A stretch of 64,000 nucleotides of DNA from Acidovorax sp. sif1233. Its GTDB lineage: Bacteria; Pseudomonadota; Gammaproteobacteria; Burkholderiales; Burkholderiaceae_C. Location: the NCBI RefSeq assembly GCF_019218755.1, contig NZ_JAHUWZ010000002.1, positions 682,001 through 746,000 of the forward strand, in the 5' to 3' direction. Positions 62,114-64,000 of this stretch are shown piece after piece. Below the pieces are notes generated by a model. The model made no database searches. It saw nothing but the letters and a program-made list of their open reading frames with translations, and was not told the DNA's origin. The translations under genes were made by a program, and so were the position numbers. How positions within the stretch are numbered: position 1 is the first letter of the stretch; the number at the start of each line of letters is the position of its first letter.

Positions 62114-62437
62114 TCAAACGCGGAAGCTCTCTCCGCAACCGCAGCGGTCCCGCTCGTTGGGGTTGTTGAACTTGAAGCCTTCATTGAGGCCTTCGCGCAC
62201 GAAGTCGAGTTCGGTACCGTCGATATAGGCCAGGCTCTTGGGATCGATCAGCACCTTGACGCCGTGGTTTTCAAACACGATGTCTTCGGGCTCGGAATCG
62301 TCCACATACTCCAGCTTGTAGGCAAGCCCCGAACAGCCGGTCGTCTTGACACCCAGGCGCACCCCCAGCCCCTTGCCGCGCCGGGCAAGATAGCGGTTGA
62401 CGTGCCGGGCAGCGGCTTCTGTCAGCGTAATGGCCAT
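62114..62437 (-). CDS. iscA: Fe-S cluster carrier/assembly protein
   Basis: This is a 107-residue A-type carrier. The three conserved cysteines are visible: Cys35 in [10 protein letters not shown] and Cys99/Cys101 in CGCGESF. The ATG at 62437 ([12 protein letters not shown]) is the standard start; a GTG nine bases upstream is an alternative. It follows iscU by nine bases in the isc operon. Confidence 0.96.
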   Translation of the reverse strand: MAITLTEAAARHVNRYLARRGKGLGVRLGVKTTGCSGLAYKLEYVDDSEPEDIVFENHGVKVLIDPKSLAYIDGTELDFVREGLNEGFKFNNPNERDRCGCGESFRV

Positions 62438-62446
62438 ATCTCTCAC

Positions 62447-62848
62447 TCAAGCAGCGGTGGCGGCTGCCGCGTGCTTGGTCTTGTAGTCGAGCACGGCGGC
62501 CTTGATGGCGTCTTCCGCCAGGATGGAGCAGTGGATCTTGACGGGCGGCAGGGCCAGCTCCTCGGCGATCTCGCTGTTTTTCAGCGCCGCTGCTTCATCC
62601 AGCGTCTTGCCCTTGACCCATTCGGTCACCAGCGACGAGGAGGCAATGGCGGAGCCGCAACCGTAGGTCTTGAAACGCGCATCCTCGATCACGCCGGTTT
62701 CGGGGTTCACCTTGATCTGCAGCTTCATCACGTCGCCGCAGGCAGGCGCACCCACCATGCCGGTGCCCACCGAATCGTCGCCCTTGTCGAACGAACCCAC
62801 GTTGCGGGGGTTTTCGTAATGGTCAACCACTTTGTCTGAGTAAGCCAT
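62447..62848 (-). CDS. iscU: Fe-S cluster assembly scaffold
   Basis: This is a 133-residue scaffold for [2Fe-2S] clusters. Cluster ligands are C37 and D39 (PACGDV), C64 (YGCGSA) and C107 (KIHCSIL). The HscA-recognition motif LPPVK is at 100-104. It follows iscS and precedes iscA; together these are the core of the isc operon. The C-terminal alanine-rich tail is longer than in E. coli. Confidence 0.97.
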   Translation of the reverse strand: MAYSDKVVDHYENPRNVGSFDKGDDSVGTGMVGAPACGDVMKLQIKVNPETGVIEDARFKTYGCGSAIASSSLVTEWVKGKTLDEAAALKNSEIAEELALPPVKIHCSILAEDAIKAAVLDYKTKHAAAATAA

Positions 62849-62884
62849 GATGTGTACCTCTTCAATTCTTCGAAATTCCGGGAT

Positions 62885-64000
62885 TCAGTGCGCAGCCCAC
62901 TGGATGGTGCTGATGTCGATGCCGTCCTTGTACATCTCCCACAGCGGGCTCAGCTCACGCAGGCGAGCCACGTTCTCGCGGATGGTGGAGATCGCGTAAT
63001 CGATCTCTTCCTCGGTCGTGAAGCGGCCAATGGTCATGCGCAGGCTGCTGTGCGCCAGTTCGTCGCTGCGGCCCAGGGCGCGCAGCACATAGCTGGGTTC
63101 CAGGCTGGCGGACGTGCAGGCCGAACCCGACGACACGGCCAGGCCCTTGATGCCCATGATGAGCGATTCACCTTCCACGAAGTTGAAGCTCATGTTCAGG
63201 TTCTGCGGCACGCGGCGCTCCATGCTGCCGTTGATGAACACCTGCTCGATGTCCTTCAGGCCATCGAGCAGACGCTGCTGCAGCGCGTGCGCCTTGGCGT
63301 TGGACTCGGCCATTTCTTCCTTGGCGATGCGGAAGGCCTCGCCCATGCCCACGATCTGGTGCGTGGGCAAGGTGCCCGAGCGCATGCCGCGCTCGTGGCC
63401 GCCGCCGTGCATCTGTGCTTCCAGCCGAACGCGGGGCTTGCGGCGCACATACAGCGCGCCCACGCCCTTGGGGCCGTAGGTCTTGTGCGCGGTCATGCTC
63501 ATCAGGTCGATGGGCAGGGTGTTCATGTCGATTTCGACGCGGCCCGTGGCCTGCGCGGCATCCACGTGCAGCAGGATGCCCTTTTCCCGGCACAGCGCGC
63601 CAATGGCGGGAATGTCCTGGATCACCCCGATCTCGTTGTTCACGAACAGGATGCTGATCAGCACGGTGTCGGGGCGGATGGCGGCCTTCAGGGCGTCCAT
63701 ATTGACCAGGCCGTCTTCCTGGACGTCCAGGTAGGTGGCCTCGAAGCCCTGGCGCTCCAGCTCGCGCATGGTGTCCAGCACGGCCTTGTGCTCGGTCTTG
63801 AGCGTGATGAGGTGCTTGCCCTTGCCCTTGTAGAACTGCGCGGCGCCCTTCAAGGCCAGGTTGATGGACTCCGTGGCGCCGCTGGTCCAGACGATTTCAC
63901 GCGGATCCGCACCAATCAGATCCGCCACCTGCACGCGCGCCTTCTCGACAGCTTCCTCCGCCTCCCAGCCCCAGGCGTGGCTGCGCGATGCCGGGTTGCC
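62885..64000 (-). CDS. iscS: Cysteine desulfurase (5' end outside the window)
   Basis: Cysteine desulfurase takes sulfur from L-cysteine for Fe-S clusters and tRNA thiolation. The gene continues past the right edge, so the start and N-terminal residues are missing; the visible part contains [15 protein letters not shown]. The PLP lysine is in MTAHKTYG (codon at 63482-63484) and the active-site cysteine in [13 protein letters not shown] (codon at 63116-63118). It heads the isc cluster seen here; any iscR would lie beyond the edge. Confidence 0.97.
   Translation of the reverse strand, partial: GNPASRSHAWGWEAEEAVEKARVQVADLIGADPREIVWTSGATESINLALKGAAQFYKGKGKHLITLKTEHKAVLDTMRELERQGFEATYLDVQEDGLVNMDALKAAIRPDTVLISILFVNNEIGVIQDIPAIGALCREKGILLHVDAAQATGRVEIDMNTLPIDLMSMTAHKTYGPKGVGALYVRRKPRVRLEAQMHGGGHERGMRSGTLPTHQIVGMGEAFRIAKEEMAESNAKAHALQQRLLDGLKDIEQVFINGSMERRVPQNLNMSFNFVEGESLIMGIKGLAVSSGSACTSASLEPSYVLRALGRSDELAHSSLRMTIGRFTTEEEIDYAISTIRENVARLRELSPLWEMYKDGIDISTIQWAAH

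Overview
The window looks like chromosome from a high-GC betaproteobacterium of the family Comamonadaceae, most like Acidovorax. This is inferred from gene content, codon use and a family of short palindromic repeats I associate with that group; no 16S gene is present to settle it. Most of the window is ordinary, densely packed, GC-rich chromosome. One clearly AT-richer insert sits at about 23.66-28.15 kb.

Layout. 0.1-8.3 kb: an AlkB-type demethylase, a DUF3592 membrane protein, an EVE-domain protein, a diguanylate cyclase, a DUF4440 protein, an exosortase H pair, and an RlmI-like rRNA methyltransferase. 8.5-17.7 kb: a GlxA/AraC-type regulator divergent from a secreted penicillin-acylase-family lipoprotein, a GlsB-type membrane protein interrupted exactly at its stop codon by an IS481-family element, a Nudix plus DUF4406 pair divergent from a DeoR-type regulator, and a LysR regulator divergent from a DMT transporter. 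17.8-23.6 kb: an NtrC-type response regulator and 7TM histidine kinase pair, then DUF4166 and TIGR01777-type proteins. 23.66-28.15 kb: an AT-rich two-gene insert (lipase-like/P-loop NTPase, then AAA/TPR ATPase) that looks like a conflict or anti-phage module and is my best candidate for an undescribed system.

28.2-35.9 kb: a catabolic locus with a LacI-type regulator divergent from a polar-amino-acid-type ABC transporter, a VOC protein, a RuBisCO-like protein and a DUF1537 acid-sugar kinase. The last two resemble the kinase and RuBisCO-like decarboxylase/hydrolase steps of 3-oxo-isoapionate (apiose/apionate) degradation. 36.0-38.8 kb: an aspartokinase that looks like the ectoine-linked type, and an unknown protein. 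39.1-45.5 kb: the pyruvate dehydrogenase operon aceE-aceF-lpdA, divergent from a FixL/DctS-like kinase and FixJ-like regulator. 48.9-58.0 kb: folD, prlC, a DUF4124/glutaredoxin protein, rpiA, pyrD, a YqjD-YqjE-YqjK-like envelope operon, an FAD oxidoreductase and an acetylpolyamine-amidohydrolase-like deacetylase. 58.1-64.0 kb: two tandem tRNA-Val(CAC) genes, dnaQ, and the Fe-S assembly genes fdx, hscA, hscB, iscA, iscU and iscS (iscS runs off the right edge; the order is iscS-iscU-iscA-hscB-hscA-fdx on the minus strand).

Running through everything is a roughly 50-bp interspersed repeat. It has a GC-rich imperfect hairpin followed by an AT-rich 17-bp core of the form GCTAY-N7-RTAGY. I found eight copies, two of them inside open, apparently functional genes (hscA and the FAD oxidoreductase), and two that supply the stop codon of the neighbouring gene.
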